From Bacillota bacterium (lineage in GTDB: Bacteria > Bacillota > Clostridia > Acetivibrionales > JAKOSZ01): a stretch of 5,028 bases of DNA. Numbering within the stretch: the first letter of the stretch is position 1; every line of letters starts with the position of its first letter. The translations under genes and the position numbers were made by a program. Location of the stretch: assembly GCA_029776555.1 (NCBI GenBank), contig JAKOSZ010000285.1:1-5028 (forward strand), given 5' to 3'. Below are positions 1 through 5,028 of this stretch, in pieces. The notes under the pieces were generated by a model. That model had not been told where the DNA came from and made no database searches. It saw nothing but the letters and a program-made list of their open reading frames with translations.

Positions 1-49
1 AATTGTTCTGCTCTATTATTTCCCGTACTAATTCTTTTGGTAATGCCAT
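1..49 (-). CDS. Probable IS256-family (mutator-type) transposase, N-terminal fragment cut by the window edge
   Basis: An ATG at 49-47 opens a frame that stays open to the window edge and reads MALPKELVREIIEQNN. A strong ribosome binding site, AAAGGAG (64-58), sits 8 bases upstream. From memory of the family, this opening resembles IS256/mutator-type DDE transposases of Firmicutes, which continue into a 'leaf-like' N-terminal helical region. Only 16 residues are visible, so the catalytic DDE residues cannot be checked. The codons are A/T-ending (GCA, TTA, CCA, AAA, GAA, TTA, GTA), unlike the G/C-ending codons of the genes to the right, which fits recent transfer. It reads away from the aminotransferase operon on the same strand, so readthrough from that operon could enter it. 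Another helical DNA-binding protein cannot be excluded. Confidence 0.6.
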   Translation of the reverse strand, partial: MALPKELVREIIEQNN

Positions 50-51
50 AG

Positions 52-101
52 AAAAAACTCCTTTCTGGTTTTATATTGCTAATTCTTGCCCAGAAAGGAG
101 T
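52..101 (-). promoter_or_regulatory. Leader hairpin that covers the transposase ribosome binding site and looks like an intrinsic terminator
   Basis: ACTCCTTTCTGG (57-68) and CCAGAAAGGAGT (90-101) are perfect 12-bp inverted repeats around a 21-base loop. In minus-strand RNA the downstream arm contains the AAAGGAG that serves the ATG at 49. The arm runs directly into six Ts (57-52). After one mismatch, three further A-U pairs can form. Transcripts that enter from outside the element would fold this stem, hiding the ribosome binding site and possibly terminating. A transcript starting inside the loop would leave the site free. IS10 and IS50 are known to block translation from external transcripts with a comparable structure. 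That this element does the same is inferred. Confidence 0.65.
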
Positions 102-141
102 ATTTCAGTATTTCTCATACACAAAATTTTTTACATCCTCG

Positions 142-169
142 CTTTCTGCTTTCTACTTTCTACTTTCTA
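142..169. repeat. Four tandem heptamers, CTTTCTG then three CTTTCTA
   Basis: The plus strand reads CTTTCTG (142-148) followed by three exact CTTTCTA copies (149-169). A degenerate pyrimidine-rich stretch follows to about 240, in which a 7-base rhythm is still visible, for example TTGCTGC twice at 174-187. No convincing gene or promoter is visible in 139-240. This looks like a short tandem repeat zone expanded by replication slippage, next to the inferred end of the insertion sequence. Confidence 0.75.
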
Positions 170-240
170 TTTATTGCTGCTTGCTGCTCTTTACTCTCCA
201 CTCTTTTACTTGCTGCGCTCTATTCTTTCAACTTCCCATC

Positions 241-346
241 TGTTCTCTGTTGTCTGTTCTCTGTTCTTCTGTTCTTCTGTTCTTCTGTTCTTTGTACATC
301 TACTGTTCTTCTGTTCTCTGTTCTCTGGTACCTGTTCTCTGTTCTC
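241..346. repeat. TGTTCTC / TGTTCTTC short tandem repeat array
   Basis: The array parses almost without remainder into 7- and 8-base units: TGTTCTC at 241, 255, 312, 319, 333 and 340; TGTTCTTC at 262, 270, 278 and 304; variants TGTTGTC (248), TGTTCTT (286) and TGGTACC (326); and one 11-base interruption at 293-303. The final C of the last unit is the third base of the aminotransferase stop codon (346-348, TAG on the minus strand). The array is therefore the immediate 3' untranslated region of that operon, as purine-rich RNA. Three plus-strand frames stay open across it only because the unit contains no stop triplet. It is too short and irregular to be a CRISPR array. Confidence 0.85.
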
Positions 347-1530
347 TAGAATAAAAACTCCTTTGCCAGCGCTTCAAAGGCCGGCAGGGAGTTTTCAATA
401 GTCTCAAGGCTTACGCAGTAAGACAGGCGGAAGTAGCCGGGCATGCCGAAACCGCTGCCGGGGACGATTAAGAGGTTATACTTAAGGGCCCGGTTCTTAA
501 ACTCGATGTCGTCCTCGATGAAACACTTGGGGAAAAGGTAAAAGGCTCCCTGGGGCTTGACGCAGGAATAGCCCATTTTGATCAGGTTGTTGTACAAGAG
601 GTCCCTTCTTTCGCGGTATATTTCAATGTCCACCGTGGCATCCAGGTTTTCAGCCACTATCCGCTGGAAGAGGGAGGGGGCGTTGACAAAGCCGAGGATG
701 CGGTTGCAGGTTATCATCCCCGCCATGAGCGTATCCACGTCCTCTATGGCGGGACTTGCCGCGATGTAGCCGATTCTCTCTCCCGGCAGGGAAAGGGACT
801 TGCTGAAAGAGTCCACCAGTACCGAGTTTTTGAAGATGGAAAGGACGCTGGGGACATCAATGTTGTCGTAAACCAGCTTCCTATACGGTTCGTCGGATAT
901 GAGAAGTATCCGGGTGCCGTACTCCTTTTCCTTTGATTCAATGGCCCGGGCCATGTCCTCCAGGGTCTTGCGGCCGTAGACAACGCCCGTGGGGTTGTTG
1001 GGCGTGTTTATGATGACCGCCTTGGTCCTTGGAGTAATGCTTTCTTCCAGGGCGGCAATGTTGGGTTCAAAGGTTTCCCTGTGGGTTGATACCACAACAG
1101 GCTTTCCAAGGTGGTTGTCAATGTAAGACAGGTATTCCACGAAATAGGGAGCGAATACTATAACTTCGTCACCCGGGTTCAAAATGGCTTTAAGGACCAC
1201 GTTTAAGGCGCCGCCCGCTCCGCAGGTCATTATTATGTGGTTCTGGCTTAACCGGACACCGGTCTCCCTGCTTAAATGGGCCGCCACCCTTTCCCGCACC
1301 TCGGGATAACCGGCATTGGGCATGTAGGCGTGGAGCTTGGGCATGTCAGAAAGGGCATACTTTTTAAGGGCCTCCTTAACGCACCGGGGCGGCTCAGGGT
1401 CCGGGTTGCCCAGGGAAAAATCGAATACCTTGTCAGGACCATAAATCCTGCGCAGTTTTTCTCCTTCTTCGAACATGGCTCTTATCCAGGAAGAGCTTTT
1501 GAGACTGTTCCTAACCTTTTCAGAAAGCAT
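346..1530 (-). CDS. PLP-dependent aminotransferase, class I/II (fold type I), substrate unknown
   Basis: A 394-residue cytosolic enzyme with the full aspartate-aminotransferase fold-type-I signature, which moves an amino group between an amino acid and a 2-oxo acid through pyridoxal phosphate. Visible in order (numbered from ATG 1530): the N-terminal substrate strand with FSLGNPDPEPP near 38; the phosphate-binding turn CGAGGAL at 103-109; NNPTG at 178-182, whose second Asn contacts the cofactor; DEPY at 213-216, whose Asp holds the pyridine nitrogen; SFSKSLSLPGERIGY with the Schiff-base lysine at K244; and FRLSYC with the substrate carboxylate arginine at R368. Length is normal and no key residue is missing. 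A GTG at 1539 in frame would add three residues but lies inside the ribosome binding site, so ATG 1530 is preferred. It follows the rqcH-like gene after 14 bases, probably in one transcript. Substrate specificity cannot be read from sequence; aspartate, alanine or aromatic donors are all possible. Confidence 0.93.
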   Translation of the reverse strand: MLSEKVRNSLKSSSWIRAMFEEGEKLRRIYGPDKVFDFSLGNPDPEPPRCVKEALKKYALSDMPKLHAYMPNAGYPEVRERVAAHLSRETGVRLSQNHIIMTCGAGGALNVVLKAILNPGDEVIVFAPYFVEYLSYIDNHLGKPVVVSTHRETFEPNIAALEESITPRTKAVIINTPNNPTGVVYGRKTLEDMARAIESKEKEYGTRILLISDEPYRKLVYDNIDVPSVLSIFKNSVLVDSFSKSLSLPGERIGYIAASPAIEDVDTLMAGMITCNRILGFVNAPSLFQRIVAENLDATVDIEIYRERRDLLYNNLIKMGYSCVKPQGAFYLFPKCFIEDDIEFKNRALKYNLLIVPGSGFGMPGYFRLSYCVSLETIENSLPAFEALAKEFLF

Positions 1531-1538
1531 ATGCAACA

Positions 1539-1545
1539 CCCCTTT
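1539..1545 (-). promoter_or_regulatory. Ribosome binding site AAAGGGG of the aminotransferase
   Basis: AAAGGGG lies 8 bases before ATG 1530 and overlaps the last base of the upstream rqcH-like stop codon (1547-1545, TAA). This decides the start in favour of ATG 1530 over GTG 1539. It also implies that ribosomes ending on the first gene can reinitiate on the second. Confidence 0.75.
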
Positions 1546-3308
1546 TATTCTTGCTTTATCATTCTGCCAACCCTGCTCTCGTCCGGTGCGGCCGCAATGG
1601 TCTTAAAGTTGAAGTAATTGACCATTCCGGGTTTGGCTCCCCGGGGCTTCTTCACATTTCGCACCGTGGTGTAGTCCACCGGCACGTTGGAAGAAAGCCT
1701 GGCTTTGCTGTAATAGGCAGCCAGCATGGCGGCTTCCGTGAGGGTAGAGTCGGGCACTTCTTTTCCGTTTTTCCTGATTATGACGTGTGAGCCGGGTATA
1801 TTGCGCGCGTGCAGCCATATGTCGTCAGGGTGGGACATCTTAAAAGTCAGAAAATCGTTCTGCCTGTTGTTTTTTCCCACATAGATGTCAAAACCGTCGC
1901 TGGATTTAAAATGGTAGGGGCCGGAAGGCCTTTCCCGGGAAACTCCTGACCGGCTTTTTTGGGCTGGAAGGTAGTCCTGTTCCTCCAGTTCCTGCCTTAC
2001 CTCCTGGATATCTGCCTGGCTTTTGCAGTTTTCCAGGGCCTGCGCCACGCTTTCCAGGTACGAAAGCTCCTCCCGTGATACTTCCAGCTGCTCCACGGCA
2101 TGGGCGTAGGAGCTCTTTGCCTTGGCGTATTTCTTGTAATACAGCTGGGCGTTCTGGGAAGGGGAGAGGCCCGGGTCCAGCTCAACCTCCAGGTATTCCC
2201 CCTCCTGGCTGTAGTAGTTTAAAAGCGACACCCTGGATGCGCCCTGGGGAATGCTGTGCAAATTGGCCGTAATGAGCTCACCCATGAGCTTTAACTTCTC
2301 CCTGTCCTCCAGGCTTTTTAGGTTTTCCTGGAGGAGGGAAATCTTTCTTTTGCAGCGGTCAATGGCGTTGTTAAGTACCTTATAAAGAGCCGCCCTGCTC
2401 TGTTTCAGCCTTTCATCCGCGTCTTTCGCCGCATAGAACAGGTCCAGGACCTGGTTAATGGAATCCATGTAAATCTTATTGAAAAGGTGGCTTATCCTGA
2501 CACAGTGGAAATCCGTGGGTGTTTGCCTGCCCCTTTCCTTAAAAGCCACAAAGGGACGAAAATCCTCCGCTCTGACTTCAGCCAGCAGTGAGTCGGCGGT
2601 TTCTTTCAGGCGCCGGACTTCATCGGCTTCCAGGGAATCGGCAGGCGCGTTTTCGTCAACTCCGGCCCTTCGACAGATTTCCGTACAGAGGAGGGGGCTG
2701 AAGCCTTTTATCCTGTCAAGCAGGTACTTGCCCAAACTAACGCCCGGGCTTGTCAAGGCGTTCTCAATGAGCAAAGAAGCGTCAATGCAGGCAGGGCTTG
2801 TTTTCCCCTGGTCCGGGGGAGGTGTATAGGCTCTTGCCGGCATAACCTGCCTGACACCGCTGGTATCCACGTCCACGTGCTTAATGGAGTCTATGATTAT
2901 GTTTTCGCTGTTTACAAGGATTATGTTGCTGTGGCGCCCCATTACTTCAACGATGAGCCTCTTTACGGAAAGGTCTCCCAGCTCGTTGGAGGACTCTACT
3001 TCCAGTGAGACAACCCTTTCGTAATCCCGGGAGCTGACGGAAAGTACCCGGCTGCCCTGGATGTGCTTTCTCAAAACCATGCAGAAAGCAGGGGGAAAGG
3101 CCGGATTTTCCTTTGGCGACTCAGTCAGGTGTATCCTGGGGTACCTGGAGTTGGCGCTCATTACAAGCTTGCGGTTACCGTTCCTGGTCCTTATATGAAT
3201 CAGTATTTCATCGGCTTCGGGCTGGAACACCCTTTCCACCCGGCCGCCTGTTATCTCCTTGTTAAGTTCGGCTGCGACGCACTTCATCACTACTCCGTCC
3301 AGAGGCAT
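1545..3308 (-). CDS. rqcH: RqcH / NFACT-family ribosome quality control protein (older name: fibronectin-binding protein A-like)
   Basis: A 587-residue bacterial homologue of Rqc2/NEMF. In Bacillus subtilis RqcH binds 50S subunits that carry a stalled peptidyl-tRNA and recruits tRNA-Ala to add degradation-marking alanine tails. Domains in order: NFACT-N, residues 1 to about 165, opening MPLDGVV and with EVMGRHSNIIL at 121-131; a helix-hairpin-helix region, about 170-225, with KGFSPLL; a coiled-coil middle domain, about 285-445, with LMGELITANL and the SPSQNAQLYYKKYAKAK stretch; and NFACT-R (DUF814), about 465-570, with VGKNNRQND, DIWLHARNIPGSH (496-508) and KPRGAKPG. Length fits the family (about 570). 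An upstream in-frame ATG at 3323 has its AAAGG directly abutting, too close to work. ATG 3308 matches the family's N-terminus and puts the pair equivalent to B. subtilis D97-R98 exactly at residues 97-98, here Glu-Arg. The spacing from AAAGGA to this ATG is long (about 14), so the start remains slightly open. Confidence 0.95.
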   Translation of the reverse strand: MPLDGVVMKCVAAELNKEITGGRVERVFQPEADEILIHIRTRNGNRKLVMSANSRYPRIHLTESPKENPAFPPAFCMVLRKHIQGSRVLSVSSRDYERVVSLEVESSNELGDLSVKRLIVEVMGRHSNIILVNSENIIIDSIKHVDVDTSGVRQVMPARAYTPPPDQGKTSPACIDASLLIENALTSPGVSLGKYLLDRIKGFSPLLCTEICRRAGVDENAPADSLEADEVRRLKETADSLLAEVRAEDFRPFVAFKERGRQTPTDFHCVRISHLFNKIYMDSINQVLDLFYAAKDADERLKQSRAALYKVLNNAIDRCKRKISLLQENLKSLEDREKLKLMGELITANLHSIPQGASRVSLLNYYSQEGEYLEVELDPGLSPSQNAQLYYKKYAKAKSSYAHAVEQLEVSREELSYLESVAQALENCKSQADIQEVRQELEEQDYLPAQKSRSGVSRERPSGPYHFKSSDGFDIYVGKNNRQNDFLTFKMSHPDDIWLHARNIPGSHVIIRKNGKEVPDSTLTEAAMLAAYYSKARLSSNVPVDYTTVRNVKKPRGAKPGMVNYFNFKTIAAAPDESRVGRMIKQE

Positions 3309-3366
3309 TGCTGCAGTATTCATCCTTTCGGCGTTTCAATACCAGTTTTCTTTGTTTTCTTATTGT

Positions 3367-3394
3367 ACTATACCAAAGCCTTTTTTTCCATCAA
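3367..3394 (-). promoter_or_regulatory. Probable sigma-A promoter of the rqcH-aminotransferase operon
   Basis: On the minus strand, TTGATG (3394-3389) is followed after 16 bases by TATAGT (3372-3367). A TGG just before it makes an extended -10. Transcription would start near 3360, giving a leader of about 50 bases to ATG 3308. It points away from the plus-strand promoter in the same intergenic region. Confidence 0.6.
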
Positions 3395-3428
3395 AATGAT
3401 TGCCGAGCAGCCCAAGTTTTAAAGCATG

Positions 3429-3437
3429 TGGTATAAT
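3429..3437 (+). promoter_or_regulatory. Extended -10 promoter of the ylxP-like / URO-D-like gene pair
   Basis: TGGTATAAT is a perfect extended -10 element (hexamer TATAAT at 3432-3437). No good -35 hexamer lies 16-18 bases upstream, which is usual for extended -10 promoters. The start site would fall near 3444, leaving a leader of about 55 bases before ATG 3500. This argues against translation starting at the in-frame GTG at 3446, which would lie at the very 5' end of the RNA. Confidence 0.65.
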
Positions 3438-3499
3438 AGTAAAAGGTGAATTGCTGCCGGTTGTCGCTCTACTTAATTTTTTCAGGGAGAAAATTAGTG

Positions 3500-3790
3500 A
3501 TGGTCATAGGGGTTTTGAAGCTGGTTTTATCTCTTGACGGTGCATTTTCTTTGAAAGAAAAAAGGGGTATAATAAAAAGCATCCTTAAGAAAATGAAATC
3601 CAGGTTCAACGTGTCTGTTGCGGAGATAGGTTTGAATGACAAGTGGAAAAGTGCCGTAATAGGTGCCGTATGCGTCACAAACGAAGCCTCCCATGCGGAC
3701 AGCATGCTCGCCAATATGGTGAACTTTGTTGAGAGCGACGGCAGAACCGTAGTGGTGGATTACAGCACGGAAATTATCCATGTGAAATGA
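3500..3790 (+). CDS. ylxP: DUF503 family protein, YlxP-like
   Basis: A 96-residue small cytosolic protein that matches the DUF503/YlxP family (B. subtilis YlxP about 92 residues) along its whole length. Visible family features are MVIGVLKLVLSL at the start, the basic segment SLKEKRGIIKSILKKM, FNVSVAEIG (about 36-44), AVIGAVCVTN, and the C-terminal strand VVVDYSTEII. The biochemical role is not established. In many Firmicutes the gene lies in the nusA-infB-rbfA ribosome/translation cluster, but here it sits alone, divergent from rqcH. The start is ATG 3500, preceded by AGGGAGA (3484-3490) with 9-base spacing. A GTG at 3446 would add 18 residues outside the family pattern. The stop TGA at 3788-3790 overlaps a possible ATG of the next frame. 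Confidence 0.9.
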   Translation: MVIGVLKLVLSLDGAFSLKEKRGIIKSILKKMKSRFNVSVAEIGLNDKWKSAVIGAVCVTNEASHADSMLANMVNFVESDGRTVVVDYSTEIIHVK

Positions 3791-3804
3791 CCATTATACA
3801 AGGC

Positions 3805-3813
3805 AAAAGGTGG
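3805..3813 (+). promoter_or_regulatory. Ribosome binding site AAAAGGTGG that decides the URO-D-like start
   Basis: AAAAGGTGG lies 9 bases before ATG 3823. The competing ATG at 3787, which overlaps the ylxP stop as ATGA, has only a weak GGAA upstream. The downstream start is therefore preferred, although coupling through the overlap is possible. Confidence 0.6.
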
Positions 3814-3822
3814 GATAAGACC

Positions 3823-4917
3823 ATGAGGTTTAAGGAAAACTGGACAGAGACAAAAGAGCGGTTTGCCGCGTGGTGGAAGCGTTCGTTGACAGACAGGCCT
3901 CTCATGAGGCTTGTAGCCAGGCGAAAGACCTTGCCCGACGATTTGGAGCCCGTGGATGAGTTTGAGACTCCACGGGAGCGCTACACCGATGTGGACGGAC
4001 TGGTAAAGATGTTCAGGAATTACTGCAAGTCTCACACTTTCATGGCTGAGTCCTTTCCCAACCTTGACCTTAACCTGGGAGCCGGTTCCCTTGCCATCTA
4101 CTTAGGGTCGGACCCCATTTTCTCCTGGGATACGGTGTGGTTCAAGGAGTGCATGGATGACCTGGAGAGCTGCGAGGACCTGAAATTCGACCCCGAAAAC
4201 TACTGGTGGAAAACCCACCTGGACATGATAAAAAGGGGCAGGGCCCTCTCAAGGAACGAGTTTTTGATTAACATACCGGACCTGGTGGAAGGCCTTGACA
4301 TTCTTTCAGCCATGAGGGGTCCCCAGAACCTGTGTTACGACCTGATGGACGTGCCTGAGAGAGTCAAGTATTTTGTCGAACAGCTTGACGACCTCTATTT
4401 CAAGTACTATGACCCCATGTACGATGCTTTAAAGGACGACGAAGGCGCAAGCAGCTTTACCGCTTTCCACGTCTGGGGACCGGGCAGAACCGCAAAGCTC
4501 CAGTGCGATTTCAGCGCCATGATATCGCCCGGGCAGTTTAGGGATTTTGTGGTCCCTTCCCTCAGGAAACAGTGCCGCATGCTGGACTTTTCCATATTCC
4601 ACCTGGACGGACCCGAGTGCATAAAGCACGTGGATGCGCTTATGGAGATAGAAGAGTTGCACGCGCTGCAATGGACTCCCGGGGTGGCCAACCCTCCGGG
4701 GCAGGATGAGGTGTGGTATCCCCTCTATGACAAGGTGCATGAGGCCGGAAAGGGTCTCTGGATTTTTATCGAGGGGCAGAACATCCACGACCTGGTGGAG
4801 TGCTCGAAAAAGCTGGTGAGGCGTTACGGCATCTCCGGCCTGTACCTGCTCTATGAGGAAATGGACCAGGAGGTGGCTGAGGAGCTCTTAAGAAGCGCCG
4901 GGAGAAAGTTTCTCTGA
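3823..4917 (+). CDS. Uroporphyrinogen decarboxylase (URO-D)-superfamily protein, not the haem enzyme itself
   Basis: A 364-residue cytosolic protein of the URO-D / cobalamin-methyltransferase (MtaA, CmuA) TIM-barrel superfamily, in an uncharacterised branch found in anaerobes. Family-like features, numbered from ATG 3823: the N-terminal FKENWTETKERFAAWW; GAGSLAIYLGSDP at about 86-98 with TVWF following; WGPGRTAKLQCDFSAMISP at about 218-236; FHLDGPECIKHVDAL at 259-273; LQWTPG about 282-287; and a C-terminal GLYLLYEE. Methylcobamide:CoM methyltransferases of the superfamily usually bind zinc with a His-x-Cys motif. Here the corresponding place reads His-Leu-Asp, so the chemistry may differ. Haem-pathway HemE is unlikely, since its N-terminal arginine-rich active-site signature is absent. 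No corrinoid protein or methyltransferase partner is visible. ATG 3787 is an alternative start (376 residues). Probably co-transcribed with ylxP, 32 bases upstream. Confidence 0.85.
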   Translation: MRFKENWTETKERFAAWWKRSLTDRPLMRLVARRKTLPDDLEPVDEFETPRERYTDVDGLVKMFRNYCKSHTFMAESFPNLDLNLGAGSLAIYLGSDPIFSWDTVWFKECMDDLESCEDLKFDPENYWWKTHLDMIKRGRALSRNEFLINIPDLVEGLDILSAMRGPQNLCYDLMDVPERVKYFVEQLDDLYFKYYDPMYDALKDDEGASSFTAFHVWGPGRTAKLQCDFSAMISPGQFRDFVVPSLRKQCRMLDFSIFHLDGPECIKHVDALMEIEELHALQWTPGVANPPGQDEVWYPLYDKVHEAGKGLWIFIEGQNIHDLVECSKKLVRRYGISGLYLLYEEMDQEVAEELLRSAGRKFL

Positions 4918-4950
4918 TACTTGCCGGGCTTTAACACTTTTTTCTGAAAT

Positions 4951-4977
4951 AACTGCATTTAACAGTTGATTTTTTTT
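4951..4977 (+). terminator. Weak candidate intrinsic terminator after the URO-D-like gene
   Basis: AACTG (4951-4955) pairs with CAGTT (4963-4967) over a 7-base loop, and eight Ts follow at 4970-4977. The stem is only 5 bp and AT-rich, so termination would be weak. A second option is a bulged stem, AAGC-CCGG (4893-4901) with CCGGGCTT (4924-4931), followed by six Ts at 4938-4943, but its T run starts six bases late. Either could end the ylxP transcript before the tRNA gene. Confidence 0.35.
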
Positions 4978-4993
4978 AAGAATTTGTTAAAAT
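4966..4993 (+). promoter_or_regulatory. Probable promoter of the tRNA gene
   Basis: TTGATT (4966-4971), a 16-base spacer and TAAAAT (4988-4993), preceded by TGT, form an extended -10 promoter. Transcription would start at about 5000, roughly 10 bases before the tRNA. Its -35 overlaps the candidate terminator stem upstream. Confidence 0.55.
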
Positions 4994-5010
4994 GTAATAT
5001 GTCTGTGCGT

Positions 5011-5028
5011 GGGGGTATAGCTCAGTTG
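5011..5028 (+). tRNA. 5' end of a tRNA gene, probably tRNA-Ala, cut by the window edge
   Basis: The last 18 bases, GGGGGTATAGCTCAGTTG, fit the start of a tRNA. GGGGGTA is the seven-base acceptor strand, then T8, A9, the D-stem GCTC and the start of the D-loop AGTTG. A G-rich acceptor arm followed by TAGCTCAGTTGG is typical of bacterial tRNA-Ala, and position 3 is the G needed for the Ala G3:U70 pair. The anticodon and position 70 lie outside the window, so the amino acid is inferred and other identities remain possible. Confidence 0.75.

Larger units (their letters stand above)
1..138 (-). mobile_element. Left (transposase-proximal) end of an insertion sequence, probably IS256 family; boundary approximate
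   Basis: This stretch carries the transposase start, its leader hairpin and an AT-rich block at 117-138. On the minus strand the block begins GGATGTAAAAAATTTTGTGT, which resembles the terminal inverted repeats of IS256-type elements (GTAAA...TTGTGTA style). The composition changes sharply at about 138-141, from AT-rich sequence to a pyrimidine-rich heptamer array, so I put the outer end there. The other end of the element lies outside the window. The matching inverted repeat and the short (usually 8-9 bp) target duplication therefore cannot be verified. Orientation follows from the transposase reading towards base 1. Confidence 0.45.

Noticed and set aside
241..346. CRISPR array
   Set aside because: Units are 7-8 bases with no spacers between them. 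This is a simple tandem repeat.
3..401. A 132-residue hydrophobic plus-strand frame, and two other open frames (76-354, 86-349) over the same stretch
   Set aside because: They arise because the pyrimidine-rich repeat unit has no stop triplet in any frame. They have no convincing ribosome binding site, their Leu/Phe/Ser/Cys composition just mirrors TTC/CTC/TGT repeats, and the longest overlaps the aminotransferase.
1537..1539. GTG as aminotransferase start
   Set aside because: The GTG abuts the ribosome binding site of the ATG at 1530 and has none of its own at a workable distance.
3379..3390. T run at 3381-3387 as a terminator
   Set aside because: No stem precedes it on either strand in the right orientation. 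It is the A-rich spacer of the minus-strand promoter.
3446..3499. An 18-residue N-terminal extension of the ylxP-like protein from GTG 3446
   Set aside because: The GTG sits at the predicted transcription start, and the extension does not match the family. ATG 3500 has a good ribosome binding site.
3469..4035. Minus-strand frames opposite ylxP and the start of the URO-D-like gene
   Set aside because: They lie antisense to recognised coding sequence and have no family resemblance.
4407..4788. Two minus-strand frames (4407-4691 and 4429-4788) within the URO-D-like gene
   Set aside because: They are antisense shadows of a well-supported gene and give no recognisable protein.

Overview
The window looks like chromosomal DNA of a Gram-positive, Clostridia-type bacterium (Firmicutes). 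The basis is a YlxP/DUF503 protein, a full-length RqcH/NFACT protein, strong Shine-Dalgarno sequences and a URO-D-like protein of a kind common in anaerobes. The assignment is inferred from gene content. The genes are moderately GC-rich at third positions, while the left ~140 bases are AT-rich.

Layout from left to right. Bases 1-~138 are one end of an insertion sequence, read on the minus strand. They hold the first 16 codons of a probable IS256/mutator-type transposase, with a 12-bp perfect inverted repeat upstream that buries the transposase ribosome binding site and ends in a T run. Bases ~139-346 hold no gene. They are pyrimidine-rich (plus strand) short tandem repeats with a 7-8 base period (CTTTCTA type, then TGTTCTC/TGTTCTTC type) that run right up to the stop codon of the next gene. 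Bases 346-3308 are a two-gene minus-strand operon: rqcH-like (NFACT, ribosome-associated quality control), then a class I/II PLP-dependent aminotransferase 14 bases downstream. A divergent promoter region lies at ~3324-3499. Rightwards from it run a ylxP-like DUF503 gene and a URO-D-superfamily protein gene, closely spaced and probably co-transcribed. The window ends with 18 bases of a tRNA gene (probably tRNA-Ala) that has its own promoter.

How the parts relate. RqcH rescues stalled 50S subunits by adding C-terminal alanine tails with tRNA-Ala. The co-transcribed aminotransferase has no demonstrable link to that pathway. The plus-strand pair has no obvious joint function either. I see no clear new defence or metabolic system. 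The parts most worth a second look are the insertion-sequence hairpin, the heptamer array at the operon end, and the URO-D-like protein, which lacks the usual His-x-Cys zinc motif.
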